Shown here piece after piece: positions 45,104 to 52,975 of a DNA stretch of 64,000 nucleotides; position 1 is the first letter of the stretch; each line of letters begins with the position of its first letter. Location: positions 62,001-126,000 of the forward strand of contig SUXS01000008.1 in NCBI GenBank assembly GCA_015060865.1, given 5' to 3'. Position numbers and translations under genes: made by a program. The notes under the pieces are model-generated. The model saw only the letters and a list, made by a program, of their open reading frames with translations. It was not told where the DNA came from and made no database searches. Source of the DNA: Bacteroidales bacterium. Its GTDB lineage: Bacteria; Bacteroidota; Bacteroidia; Bacteroidales; Bacteroidaceae.

Positions 45104-45422
45104 GTCTGAGTATCAGGGGTGTGCCCCGAGATGATAGCACAAATCCACAGAAGTTTTTCGAAGAATAGGAGTAGGCAGCGCGATATGAAAGCGCTGCTTA
45201 ACTTTTTGTTTCCCTCTTTCGCACCTCGGCTATTCAAGCAAGCTTGATAGCTCTCGGTTTGGCGCCGGTTCTCGGACTAGCCGAGCGCAAGCATTGCGAC
45301 GTCTGCACCTATAGAATGTGCTTTAACACCACTTCGAAGGCCTTTAGTGGATTTATGGCCCTAAACAACTCCGTGCTTACCGTTGTTATACCTCGCAGAA
45401 TCAAAAAAACCAACTACTGACT
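45104..45422. other. Structured spacer before gadC
   Basis: No gene. GCAGCGC/GCGCTGC with TTAACTTTTTG (45175-45207) looks like a terminator. CTCGGCTA (45225-45232) pairs with TAGCCGAG (45278-45285) and encloses TCAAGC-AA-GCTTGA. No clear gadC promoter box was found. Confidence 0.5.
45175..45207 (+). terminator. Terminator-like hairpin
   Basis: GCAGCGC, 9-nt loop, GCGCTGC, then TTAACTTTTTG. It probably ends the BspA-like transcript before gadC. Confidence 0.55.
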
Positions 45423-46880
45423 ATGGCAAATATAGGTAAAGCAACCAAGCTGAGTGTGGCTACACTCGCTATCATGAACGTGACGGCTGTAGTGTCGTTG
45501 CGCGGACTTCCTGCCGAGGCCGAATATGGCATGAGCTCGGCATTCTATTATCTCTTTGCGGCCATCGTGTTCCTCATCCCCACGGCCCTCGTGGCGGCTG
45601 AGCTGGCGGCCATGTTCTCCGACAAACAGGGCGGTGTGTTCCGCTGGGTAGGCGAAGCCTTCGGCAAGCGTATGGGCTTTCTCGCCATCTGGCTGCAGTG
45701 GGTAGAAAGCACCATCTGGTACCCTACGGTGCTGACCTTCGGCGCCGTGTCGCTCGCCTTTATCGGGATGAACGGGGCGCACGATATGGCATTGGCCTCA
45801 AACCGCATCTACACCCTTGTGGTGGTGCTGGCCATCTATTGGCTGGCTACCTTCATCTCGCTTAAAGGTATGTCATGGGTGGGCAAGGTGTCGAAGATTG
45901 GAGGCTTGGTGGGTACCATCATCCCTGCTGGCCTGCTGGTGGTGCTGGCCGTCGTGTACTTGGCTACGGGCGGACATTCGCAGCTCGACTTCCACAGCAG
46001 CTTCTTCCCCGACCTCAGCAACTTCAACAACCTCGTGCTGGCATCGAGCATCTTCCTCTTCTATGCCGGTATGGAGATGGGCGGTATCCATGTGAAAGAT
46101 GTGGACAATCCCTCGCGCAACTACCCGAAGGCCGTGTTCATCGGTTCGTTCGTGACGGTGCTCATCTTCGTTCTGGGTACCTACTCGTTGGGCATCATCA
46201 TCCCGAAGGACGATATCAACCTCACGCAGAGCCTGCTTGTGGGCTTCGACCGCTACTTTGCCTATATCCGTGCCTCGTGGCTGTCGCCCGTGATTGCCGT
46301 GGCCCTTGCCTTCGGCGTGCTGGCCGGTGTGCTCACCTGGGTGTCGGGTCCCTCGAAGGGTATCTTTGCCGTAGGCCGTGCGGGCTACTTGCCTCCCTTC
46401 TTCCAGAAGACCAACAAGCTGGGTGTGCAGCGCAACATCCTGCTCATCCAGGGCGGTATAGTCACCCTCTTGGGACTGCTGTTCGTGGTGATGCCTTCGG
46501 TGCAGAGCTTCTACCAGATACTCTCGCAACTGACCGTGCTGCTCTACCTCATCATGTACCTGCTGATGTTTGCCGCCGCCATCTATCTGCGCTACAGCAT
46601 GAAGAAAGCCAACCGTCCTTTCCGCATCGGTTCGAAGGGCAACGGTCTGATGTGGATTGTGGGTGGTGTAGGCTTCCTCGGTTCGCTCTTAGCCTTTATC
46701 CTCAGCTTCATTCCTCCCGGTCAGATTGCCGTGGGTAGCAAGACCATGTGGTATGCCGTGCTCGTCATCGGATGTGTGGTGGTGGTAGCTGCTCCGCTCA
46801 TCATCTATGCTATGCGCAAACCCTCGTGGAAAGATGCTGACACCAACTTCGAGCCTTTCCATTGGGAGGATAAAGGTTGA
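45423..46880 (+). CDS. gadC: Glutamate/GABA antiporter
   Basis: A 485-residue, roughly 12-helix APC-superfamily antiporter that imports glutamate and exports GABA, completing the gad acid-resistance cycle. NVTAVVSLRGLPAEAEYGMSSAFYYL is the family start, GGVFRWVGEAFGKRMGFLAIW follows, and HVKDVDNPSRNYPKAVFIGS lies after helix 6. The C-terminus (AMRKPSWKDADTNFEPFHWE) may be the pH-sensing plug that shuts the transporter at neutral pH, as known for E. coli GadC. Codon use is GC-rich like gadB and unlike the AT-rich BspA-like gene between them. The stop codon falls inside a repeat arm shared with the convergent Gate gene. Confidence 0.92.
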   Translation: MANIGKATKLSVATLAIMNVTAVVSLRGLPAEAEYGMSSAFYYLFAAIVFLIPTALVAAELAAMFSDKQGGVFRWVGEAFGKRMGFLAIWLQWVESTIWYPTVLTFGAVSLAFIGMNGAHDMALASNRIYTLVVVLAIYWLATFISLKGMSWVGKVSKIGGLVGTIIPAGLLVVLAVVYLATGGHSQLDFHSSFFPDLSNFNNLVLASSIFLFYAGMEMGGIHVKDVDNPSRNYPKAVFIGSFVTVLIFVLGTYSLGIIIPKDDINLTQSLLVGFDRYFAYIRASWLSPVIAVALAFGVLAGVLTWVSGPSKGIFAVGRAGYLPPFFQKTNKLGVQRNILLIQGGIVTLLGLLFVVMPSVQSFYQILSQLTVLLYLIMYLLMFAAAIYLRYSMKKANRPFRIGSKGNGLMWIVGGVGFLGSLLAFILSFIPPGQIAVGSKTMWYAVLVIGCVVVVAAPLIIYAMRKPSWKDADTNFEPFHWEDKG

Positions 46881-46936
46881 TGGTTGAGGGTTGATGAGTA
46901 TGTTGTCTGTTGACCGTTGACTGTTGACCATCAACC
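46875..46936. repeat. Heptamer repeats and inverted arms covering both stop codons
   Basis: GGTTGATGG (46875-46883) pairs with CCATCAACC (46928-46936). The interior has GTTGACC/GTTGACT heptamers. The gadC TGA lies in the left arm and the Gate-gene TGA in the right arm, so the element may serve as a bidirectional terminator. Confidence 0.7.
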
Positions 46937-47863
46937 GCGAATCATGCACCAAAGTCGCATCGTCCACACCGCTATCATAGCCAGCATCAGGCGGGTAAGG
47001 CATATCCACCAGAAGCTGATGCCCATAGCCACGAAGAGCATGGTGTCTTCGAGCAACGAGTGCGACACACCGAGGTGATGGTTCACCAGGTTGGCCTCCT
47101 CGCGCGTGAGCCTACCCTCCTCCACCTCATCGATCATGATGGCAGCGCCATAGGCCATGCCCACCACGTTGCCCGTAAGCCATAGCAGGGAGCAGCCCGA
47201 GGGGAGCCCGAAAAGGCGCATCAACGGCGACAGCGAGTGGGCTATGCGGTGCATCCAGCCAAACTCCTCGAGCACGCGCTGCAGCACCATCAGAGCCGTC
47301 ACGATGAGCACGATAGTGACGATGAGCGAGAGCGACGAGGTGAGCCATTGCATCAGGAGCATCCCCCACGAAGTGACCTCCGCCGTACCCGAGGCGAGGA
47401 AGCTGAAGGGAGCATCGCTCTGCGGCAACAGCCAGTTGAGCGCCACAGCCGCCACAAACGACATGGCGATGCGGAAAGCCACAATCTCGCCAAAGCGCGA
47501 GCCGGTCTTATGCGCCACGGAGCACTCCACGGGCAGGTTGTGCGACACGAGGCACATCACCGCCAGAATGGTAGCCTCGCGCAGGGTGAGCGTGAGCGTA
47601 GTCATCACCGCTATCGTAGGATAGAGCGGCAGGAAGATGCTGGTGAGAAACACGAATGCCGAGTCGCCCGAAAGCCCGATATAGGAGAACACGGGCGACA
47701 GATAGCCTGCCAACCAGTCGATGACACCCACATACTGCAGCACCCGCACAGCCAGCGAGATGGGCAGCATCACCTTGAGCAGCCACAGACAGATACTGAG
47801 CGAGCGCGGCAATGCCAGGCGCAGGCATTTGAGGAGGCGGTGAAAAAGTTGGTTGCTTGCCAT
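46931..47863 (-). CDS. Nucleoside-recognition (Gate) domain membrane protein
   Basis: A 310-residue inner-membrane protein with two Gate-like halves. The N-terminal half has SICLWLLKVMLPISLAVRVLQYVGVIDWLAGYLSP and FVFLTSIFLPLYPTIAVMTTL; the C-terminal half has FGWMHRIAHSLSPLMRLFGLP, LLWLTGNVVGMAYGAAIMIDE and VNHHLGVSHSLLEDTMLFVA. Relatives are annotated as spore-maturation or nucleoside-transport-like proteins, but substrates are unknown. It is the last gene of a minus-strand unit after smpB, 68 bp downstream of it. The C-terminal third is the parent of the truncated duplicate at 40425-40910. Confidence 0.85.
   Translation of the reverse strand: MASNQLFHRLLKCLRLALPRSLSICLWLLKVMLPISLAVRVLQYVGVIDWLAGYLSPVFSYIGLSGDSAFVFLTSIFLPLYPTIAVMTTLTLTLREATILAVMCLVSHNLPVECSVAHKTGSRFGEIVAFRIAMSFVAAVALNWLLPQSDAPFSFLASGTAEVTSWGMLLMQWLTSSLSLIVTIVLIVTALMVLQRVLEEFGWMHRIAHSLSPLMRLFGLPSGCSLLWLTGNVVGMAYGAAIMIDEVEEGRLTREEANLVNHHLGVSHSLLEDTMLFVAMGISFWWICLTRLMLAMIAVWTMRLWCMIRG
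46957..47285. repeat. Right copy of the 329-bp direct repeat
   Basis: Lies inside the intact Gate gene and matches 40457-40785 at an offset of exactly 6500 bp. Confidence 0.9.
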
Positions 47864-47870
47864 GAAATGT

Positions 47871-47930
47871 CGTTTTCTAGGGCTCCTAGGATATCTTAGG
47901 CAATCCTAGGACAGCCTAGAAATTCCTAGG
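47871..47930. repeat. Six 10-bp-phased CCTAGG motifs
   Basis: TTCTAG, CCTAGG, CTTAGG, CCTAGG, CCTAGA and CCTAGG end at 47880, 47890, 47900, 47910, 47920 and 47930, with unrelated 4-bp spacers. They fill the smpB-Gate spacer and end just before the smpB stop codon. Confidence 0.85.
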
Positions 47931-47931
47931 A

Positions 47932-48396
47932 TTATCTCTTAAACATACGGTCCATCTCGCGACGGTCGTCCTTCTCCTTGAGCGACTGGCGCTTGTCGTA
48001 CTGCTTCTTACCCTTGGCCAGCGCGATAACGAGCTTGGCCAGCCCCTTCTCGTTGATGTAGAGGCGTGTGGGCACGATGGTGAATCCGGGGTTCTTCTCC
48101 TCGTTCTGCAGGTTGCGCAGTTCCTTCTTGCTCAGCAGCAGCTTGCGCTCGCGGCGGGCGTTGTGGTTGTTGTACGAGCCGTAGAAGTACTCCGATATAT
48201 GCATGTTCTTCACCCACAGTTCCCCATTGATGAAGTAGCAGTAGGTATCCACCAGGCTGGCCTTGCCCAGGCGGATGGACTTTATCTCCGTACCCGTGAG
48301 CACGATGCCCGCGGTGTAGGTGTCGATAAACTCATAGTCGAACGACGCCTTCTTGTTCTTTATGTTGATAGCAGGTGTCTGCTTTTTCTTTTCCAT
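47932..48396 (-). CDS. smpB: SsrA-binding protein SmpB
   Basis: A 154-residue partner of tmRNA in trans-translation, which rescues stalled ribosomes. [53 protein letters not shown] and [12 protein letters not shown] form the beta-barrel core, and the basic C-terminal tail ([20 protein letters not shown]) enters the mRNA channel. It overlaps the Yip1-family gene by one base and is followed by the Gate gene. The tmRNA itself is not in the window. Confidence 0.96.
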   Translation of the reverse strand: MEKKKQTPAINIKNKKASFDYEFIDTYTAGIVLTGTEIKSIRLGKASLVDTYCYFINGELWVKNMHISEYFYGSYNNHNARRERKLLLSKKELRNLQNEEKNPGFTIVPTRLYINEKGLAKLVIALAKGKKQYDKRQSLKEKDDRREMDRMFKR

Positions 48397-48968
48397 CAGC
48401 CTAACAGATTAGATAATGTATTGAACACCATTTGGATGATTACGGGAGAGAACACGATAGCCGCCGACGTGATTGCCATAAAGACGAGGCGTCTGTCCTC
48501 ATCTACATCCCAGATGACGTCACTGCCCTCCCATACGATATAGCACACGTAAAACTGCAGCACCCATTTGAAGATAAAGTACTGCGGGAAAAACGCCACC
48601 AGCACTTCGGCTACGAACACCACCCCCATCGCATACCCCACGAAGAGTTGCGCCAGCGGCATGTCGGCATTCCGGCCCAAGTACTTCTGCGACACCATAT
48701 CGAGCAGATAGGATGCCAGGAAGAAGCCGCCAAACAGGGCAATGCAGCAGCTGAGCATATCCATCAGCGCAGGCTGGTACACCTCACGTTTCAGCCCTTC
48801 GTGCATGAACGCACTGAGCAGCACTGCCAGTCCGCACAGCGCGATGAGCGGATACACGAAGGTAGCCAACACATCGCGTCGGGGCGACTCGACGGTAATC
48901 TCCGTCCACGTCTTCCTGGGGGAAGCCATGAGCGAAAAGAGGCGTCCAAACAGTTCCTTATAGTTCAT
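48396..48968 (-). CDS. Yip1-family membrane protein
   Basis: A 190-residue inner-membrane protein with about five helices ([62 protein letters not shown], and others) after a short amphipathic start ([17 protein letters not shown]). The layout fits the Yip1 superfamily. Function is unknown. It is coupled to smpB by a 1-bp overlap and lies 21 bp after a NigD-like lipoprotein gene. Confidence 0.75.
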   Translation of the reverse strand: MNYKELFGRLFSLMASPRKTWTEITVESPRRDVLATFVYPLIALCGLAVLLSAFMHEGLKREVYQPALMDMLSCCIALFGGFFLASYLLDMVSQKYLGRNADMPLAQLFVGYAMGVVFVAEVLVAFFPQYFIFKWVLQFYVCYIVWEGSDVIWDVDEDRRLVFMAITSAAIVFSPVIIQMVFNTLSNLLG

Positions 48969-48989
48969 CCGAGGCTAAGACCTTGATTA

Positions 48990-49772
48990 TTAAAAGTTGT
49001 ACTTAAAGTAATTGGTCAGTACGCCTTTCTTTACAATCGTATCATTGGCAAGATAGCCCTTCGTGGCAAATTCTCCTACAAACATGACACACACCGAATC
49101 GCCACGATGCTCATCCAATGCCTGCAATACCTCACTCATCTTGTCGCGCATGGCTTTGTCGGCATTGGCCGTATCGCGCAAAGTACGCAAGTCAAAGCAT
49201 TGCAAATCATCATAGCACTCATACGAGCCGTTTTCATAGGTAGCATGGAAATTGAAATAAAGGGTATCCCCCCTTACCTTGTCGGCACTCAGATAATACT
49301 TGCCTTTACCATTAGACATTATCATCGGTGCCACATTCAGGTATCCGTTGCTCACCCATACCGAAGGATAAGCGCTATACCCGTCCATATAGATGAGATG
49401 CAGCCCCTTCAATGGTTTTATCGAGTCTGTAAGCGAGTGGTTCAACACAGGTTTTACATCAATCTTGGTACCCTGCAGGAAAGTCAGCGTCTGCTTATAC
49501 GAAGCATCTACGTCAACACGCAGATTCACAAAAGCACGCTTGGCATCCCCAAGTCCTGCCATGTTGAGTTGACCCTTGTCAACCAGGTTTATAGGTTGGA
49601 ACACCTCACCAGTGCAGTCGGCATTCAATTTTACCTTCTCACTCGCCGTATCAATCGTCACTATACGGTTGAAGGTCGATGAAGCACTATACCCCTCATC
49701 AGGCATACACGAAGCAAGCAGGCCAGCCCCCACCAATACATACACAATAGTCAACAACAAATTCTTCTTCAT
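48990..49772 (-). CDS. NigD-like lipoprotein
   Basis: A 260-residue lipoprotein (signal and lipobox MKKNLLLTIVYVLVGAGLLASC). The mature part has SSTFNRIVTIDTASEKVKLNADCTGEVFQPINL and a beta-rich middle (YYLSADKVRGDTLYFNFHATYENG), which recalls NigD-like proteins of Bacteroidetes, though the match is by eye. The C-terminus (GVLTNYFKYNF) is aromatic. I start at ATG 49772; the ORF-track start adds 30 unlikely residues. It heads the unit NigD-like, Yip1, smpB, Gate gene. Ligand or role unknown. Confidence 0.65.
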   Translation of the reverse strand: MKKNLLLTIVYVLVGAGLLASCMPDEGYSASSTFNRIVTIDTASEKVKLNADCTGEVFQPINLVDKGQLNMAGLGDAKRAFVNLRVDVDASYKQTLTFLQGTKIDVKPVLNHSLTDSIKPLKGLHLIYMDGYSAYPSVWVSNGYLNVAPMIMSNGKGKYYLSADKVRGDTLYFNFHATYENGSYECYDDLQCFDLRTLRDTANADKAMRDKMSEVLQALDEHRGDSVCVMFVGEFATKGYLANDTIVKKGVLTNYFKYNF

Positions 49773-49878
49773 ATTCAATATTGTTATAGAGTTTTTAATT
49801 TTTTCGGTCAACGGCAATGTTTTTATAGCACACAGATGATACGGATTTTTGCGGATTACCACAGATATTTATTTCATT

Positions 49879-49906
49879 GTCAATTGTCAATTGTGAATTG
49901 TCAATT
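49879..49906. repeat. GTCAATT heptamer array at the DMP19-gene stop
   Basis: GTCAATT, GTCAATT, GTGAATT, GTCAATT. It is the reverse complement of the AATTGAC family. The DMP19-family stop codon (TAA on the minus strand, 49905-49907) lies in the last unit. Confidence 0.88.
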
Positions 49907-50399
49907 AAATCAAGAACTCCTCAATATGCTCATCCACATAGTAGGCGATGGCCGCTGTTATCTCCTCCTCGTTCTCGATGAAGTAGTCTTCCAGATCATC
50001 AAACTGCGGGTACTGCTCATACATGGCCATGAACTCCTCGTCGGTGCGTTCGCGCGTAAGGTCCGCCTTATGCTCATCGTACACCTCCTTGGCTTTGTAG
50101 ATAACCTTGGAGAACTCCTTCAGCTCCCACATACGCATCGCCTTGGCGAAGGGGTTATCGAAGATATAAGGGCCGTAGCCATTCTGTATCAGCTGGCAGA
50201 AGCCGCCGTCCATCAGTTCCTCGTGCAATATACTGTAGCCCAGCAACACATGCTGGCTTCCCGTGAGGCGCGGCATCGTCTCGGCCGTCAGTTCACCATC
50301 CACACGGCGCAGATAGGCATCGGCAAACACCTTAAGGAAGGCATCCATACCCTCCGCAGCCGCCTGCTGCAATTGTTCATCTGTAATCAGTTTATCCAT
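49905..50399 (-). CDS. DMP19/DUF4375 family protein
   Basis: A 164-residue acidic, helical protein. SQHVLLGYSILHEELMDGGF, CQLIQNGYGPYIFDNPFAKA and MRMWELKEFSKVIYKAKEVY match the conserved DMP19-like core, and the end is strongly acidic (DDLEDYFIENEEEI). DMP19 of Neisseria mimics DNA and antagonises a transcription factor; whether this protein does so is unknown. ATG 50399 is preferred because the 18 upstream residues of the ORF track look like leader sequence. The stop codon lies within the heptamer repeat. Confidence 0.75.
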   Translation of the reverse strand: MDKLITDEQLQQAAAEGMDAFLKVFADAYLRRVDGELTAETMPRLTGSQHVLLGYSILHEELMDGGFCQLIQNGYGPYIFDNPFAKAMRMWELKEFSKVIYKAKEVYDEHKADLTRERTDEEFMAMYEQYPQFDDLEDYFIENEEEITAAIAYYVDEHIEEFLI

Positions 50400-50638
50400 A
50401 ATATCCGTAATATCGTGCAAAATTAGTGCAAAATATCGATTTAGCGAAAACAATATAGTTAAACTTGCATTGTTGAGCGTGAGAAAGTCCGAATCAAGTA
50501 GCTAAATGCAAGCTTATCCACAATCTATCAGCGAACAGCCCAGACTTCATCACCAGATACATTCAGTCTCAGGCAAGTGAGAAGCAAGCTTGTCTGGGTT
50601 CTTGCAGCGAGCGAAAACACATTTCCCCTGTATTCGTT

Positions 50639-50668
50639 TTGCACTTTGACAAGGAATCGTTACCTTTG
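50639..50668 (+). promoter_or_regulatory. Promoter of the LRR/TonB-C gene
   Basis: TTG at 50639-50641 and TACCTTTG at 50661-50668, 19 nt apart, 53 bp before ATG 50721. Confidence 0.7.
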
Positions 50669-50720
50669 CGGAATAAGATATTGGTTAATAATCACAATTC
50701 TATGGAAAATAAATATTGAT

Positions 50721-51620
50721 ATGAAAAAGCATTTTTTATTCCTTTTTGCTATACTGCTTCCCCTATTGGTAAGTGCAGAGAAAGTTGAGATTGACGGGAT
50801 TTGGTATAACCTTACAAATGAAAGTAAAACTGCAGAAATCACATCGTCGCCCACGAAATACAGTGGCGATTTGGTTATCCCAGAAACCGTGATGTACGGA
50901 GAGGAAGAATATAATGTGACAAGCATTGGCAACAATGCATTTGCATCTTGCAGTTCGCTTAGTTCCATTATTATTCCACAAGGGGTAACGCGAATTGGCA
51001 ACAACGCGTTCTTCGCGTGTCATTCACTTAGTTCCATCATTATCCCCAAAGGAGTGAAAAGTATAGGGAGCAACGCATTGTACAATTGCCAAACCCTTAC
51101 GACAATTATACTACCCGAGGGATTGGAAAAAATAAGTTCTTCGGCCTTTGCCTTCTGCTCCATGCTCAGAGAAGTCTATTGCTATGCCGAGAACGCACCT
51201 TCAGCTGAGCCAAATGCTTTCGATGGCTCCAATCTCAGAAGTGCCATTTTGCATGTATCAACAAGCTGCATTGATAACTATAAGACAACATCGCCATGGA
51301 ATAAATTCAGTAATTTTGAAGCAGAAGCCAATAAGTCAGTAGGCATACAGGGGACATTTGACCTCAACGGACGCAACATCTCGGGCAGTGGGCTTCCTGT
51401 ACCCACCAATACAACACAAGACGAAGGACGTGTAGTGGTAAACATCACTGTAAATCCCGCAGGAGAAGTGATAGCTACCAGTATCAACAGACGTACCAAC
51501 ACTGTAAGCCCTGAATTGCGTCAAGCAGCTGAAGATGCTGCAAAGCGAGCAAATTTCAATAAAATTGACGGAAAAGATGTTCAATCGGGGACCATTACCT
51601 ATTATTTCAAGCTGCGCTGA
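50721..51620 (+). CDS. Secreted LRR (BspA-like) protein with TonB C-terminal-like domain
   Basis: A 299-residue protein. The signal peptide MKKHFLFLFAILLPLLVSA is followed by LRR_5 repeats around residues 55-165 (SIGNNAFASCSSLSSIIIPQ, RIGNNAFFACHSLSSIIIPK, SIGSNALYNCQTLTTIILPE). The C-terminal third (GRNISGSGLPVPTNTTQDEG, RVVVNITVNPAGEVIATSIN, SPELRQAAEDAAKRANFNKI, SGTITYYFKLR) matches the C-terminal domain of Bacteroidetes TonB energy transducers. TonB normally has a membrane anchor and reaches outer-membrane receptors; here a cleavable signal and recognition repeats replace the anchor and spacer. The protein would be soluble in the periplasm or exported. Role unknown. I start at ATG 50721 because the longer frame includes the promoter. 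Confidence 0.8.
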   Translation: MKKHFLFLFAILLPLLVSAEKVEIDGIWYNLTNESKTAEITSSPTKYSGDLVIPETVMYGEEEYNVTSIGNNAFASCSSLSSIIIPQGVTRIGNNAFFACHSLSSIIIPKGVKSIGSNALYNCQTLTTIILPEGLEKISSSAFAFCSMLREVYCYAENAPSAEPNAFDGSNLRSAILHVSTSCIDNYKTTSPWNKFSNFEAEANKSVGIQGTFDLNGRNISGSGLPVPTNTTQDEGRVVVNITVNPAGEVIATSINRRTNTVSPELRQAAEDAAKRANFNKIDGKDVQSGTITYYFKLR

Positions 51621-51677
51621 TTGAGGGGAAACACATATCAAGGGGTTTATCAAGTCGCAATACACTTATAGCAGACA

Positions 51678-51712
51678 TTCACGGGAGCCGCCCACTGGGC
51701 AGCTCCCGTGAA
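51678..51712. terminator. Strong hairpin between convergent genes
   Basis: TTCACGGGAGC-c-GCCC-act-GGGC-a-GCTCCCGTGAA, a 15-bp stem with two symmetric mismatches. No T tract on either side. It lies between the LRR gene and the DUF3987 remnant, which converge. Confidence 0.6.
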
Positions 51713-51795
51713 GTGTAAATAGCCATAGAAAGTGTACAAAAAGTGTAAATCTTTGTGTAAATCTTTTTGGCTTAGTCTCCGTGATGCTCAGCGGA

Positions 51796-52692
51796 TTAGG
51801 CGGCAGAAAGTGTACATTGTTTCTTCCAGTTGTTCCTTTCCATTTTTGAGGTTTTCACGAACACACCTTGACGCACCTTGCCGATGTAATACTCCTTGCT
51901 CAGCTTGGCCAATTTCTTGGCTACGGCATTCTTCTTGATGCCCATCTCTTCACCTATGCACACGGCTTCGGCGGTGGTGAACTGCTTGGGGAGCATTTGC
52001 AGGAAGGCCAGGGCACTGATGTAGACACGCTTGGGCTCCTCGTACTCCTCACAGCGCAGGCGGTCGTAGATGGTGGAGGTCTGCATCATGCAATAGAAGA
52101 TGTACGCGAGGCCCCACTTCAGGTCGGCCTCTGCGATGGCGAAGCGCTTCTCGGTAAACATTCCTTCTACACATCCCAGCTCCTCATAGCGGCGCAGCAC
52201 GGCAATGATCATCAGCATACGGTAGAGGTTGAGGCGACTGCGCAGGATGGGAGCACGCAGGTCCTTGTCCGGCAGGGCCAAGGCCACGAACGATACCAGC
52301 TGGCGGTAATACTCGTCGATATACTTGCGCTGCTCATCCGTGATAATCAAGCGTGGCAGCTCTTCATCGGCCTTCCCCTCAAACGGACGCAGCTCCTTCC
52401 ATATATCGGTAAGCACACCGCGGTGATGGCCATACACATCGATGAAGGCCTCGGCCGTGGCCTCATCCATCTCGCCACGCACCGTGCTCTTGGCTGGCAG
52501 GTTATGGTAGAGGAAGCGGGTAGAGAGTCCATCCTCAAGATTGGGGATAAACTCACGCACCGACGACATGGTGCCCGTAGCCGCCATGGCCAGTCGGGTG
52601 TGCTCAATGAGGAAATCCTCATCATCAGTCTTGCGCCCTGTATGTAGTTGCTCCTCATTCTGCGCCACCAGCACCTCGTACCAGAAGCTCAA
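51796..52692 (-). pseudogene. 5'-truncated DUF3987 family gene
   Basis: The frame (298 codons from a TTG) matches the C-terminal part of DUF3987 proteins, primase/helicase-like proteins of Bacteroidetes mobile elements: SFWYEVLVAQNEEQLHTG, AATGTMSSVREFIPNLEDGL, STRFLYHNLPAKSTV and a winged-helix-like end (FTTAEAVCIGEEMGIKKNAV, AKKLAKLSKEYYIGKVRQG). The N-terminal ATPase part is missing, and an in-frame TAG lies two codons before the TTG, so the gene is cut near 52690. It is probably a relic of an integrated element that once ended here. Confidence 0.65.
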
Positions 52693-52821
52693 CGACTATG
52701 TGGCGCACGGCGAGATGGAGCGCGTGCCTCGCGTCAATGGCTGCTTCCGCCCTACGAAGGGAAACTTCGGGAGGTAGGAGTTATACCCCATAAACAAAAA
52801 AAACAGTAGCAAAACAAAGAT

Positions 52822-52907
52822 TTGCGCAAGTTGGCACATTACGCACTGATTTACACAAGAGTTACGATTGTAATTGTTGCGTAAACTTTTGCGTAAGTAT
52901 TGCGCAG
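52822..52907. promoter_or_regulatory. Four TTGCGYAA motifs upstream of the regulator promoter
   Basis: TTGCGCAA (52822), TTGCGTAA (52877), TTGCGTAA (52889) and TTGCGCAG (52900). The last three are 12 and 11 bp apart, close to one helical turn, and end 3 bp before the -33 TTG, the usual place for an activator. Confidence 0.6.
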
Positions 52908-52910
52908 CCT

Positions 52911-52940
52911 TTGCACATTGCCGAAAAACGACTATCTTTG
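52911..52940 (+). promoter_or_regulatory. Promoter of the membrane HTH regulator
   Basis: TTG at 52911-52913 and TATCTTTG at 52933-52940, 19 nt apart; start expected near 52947, 30 nt before ATG 52976. Confidence 0.75.
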
Positions 52941-52975
52941 CTGTCTAAACTACGATTATACTCACAAAGGCATCT

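Noticed and set aside
52541-52777. 78-codon plus ORF ending QKLNDYVAHGEMERVPRVNG...
   Set aside because: First half is antisense to the DUF3987 remnant. The C-terminal 30 codons look protein-like and might be a fragment of another gene, but nothing supports expression.
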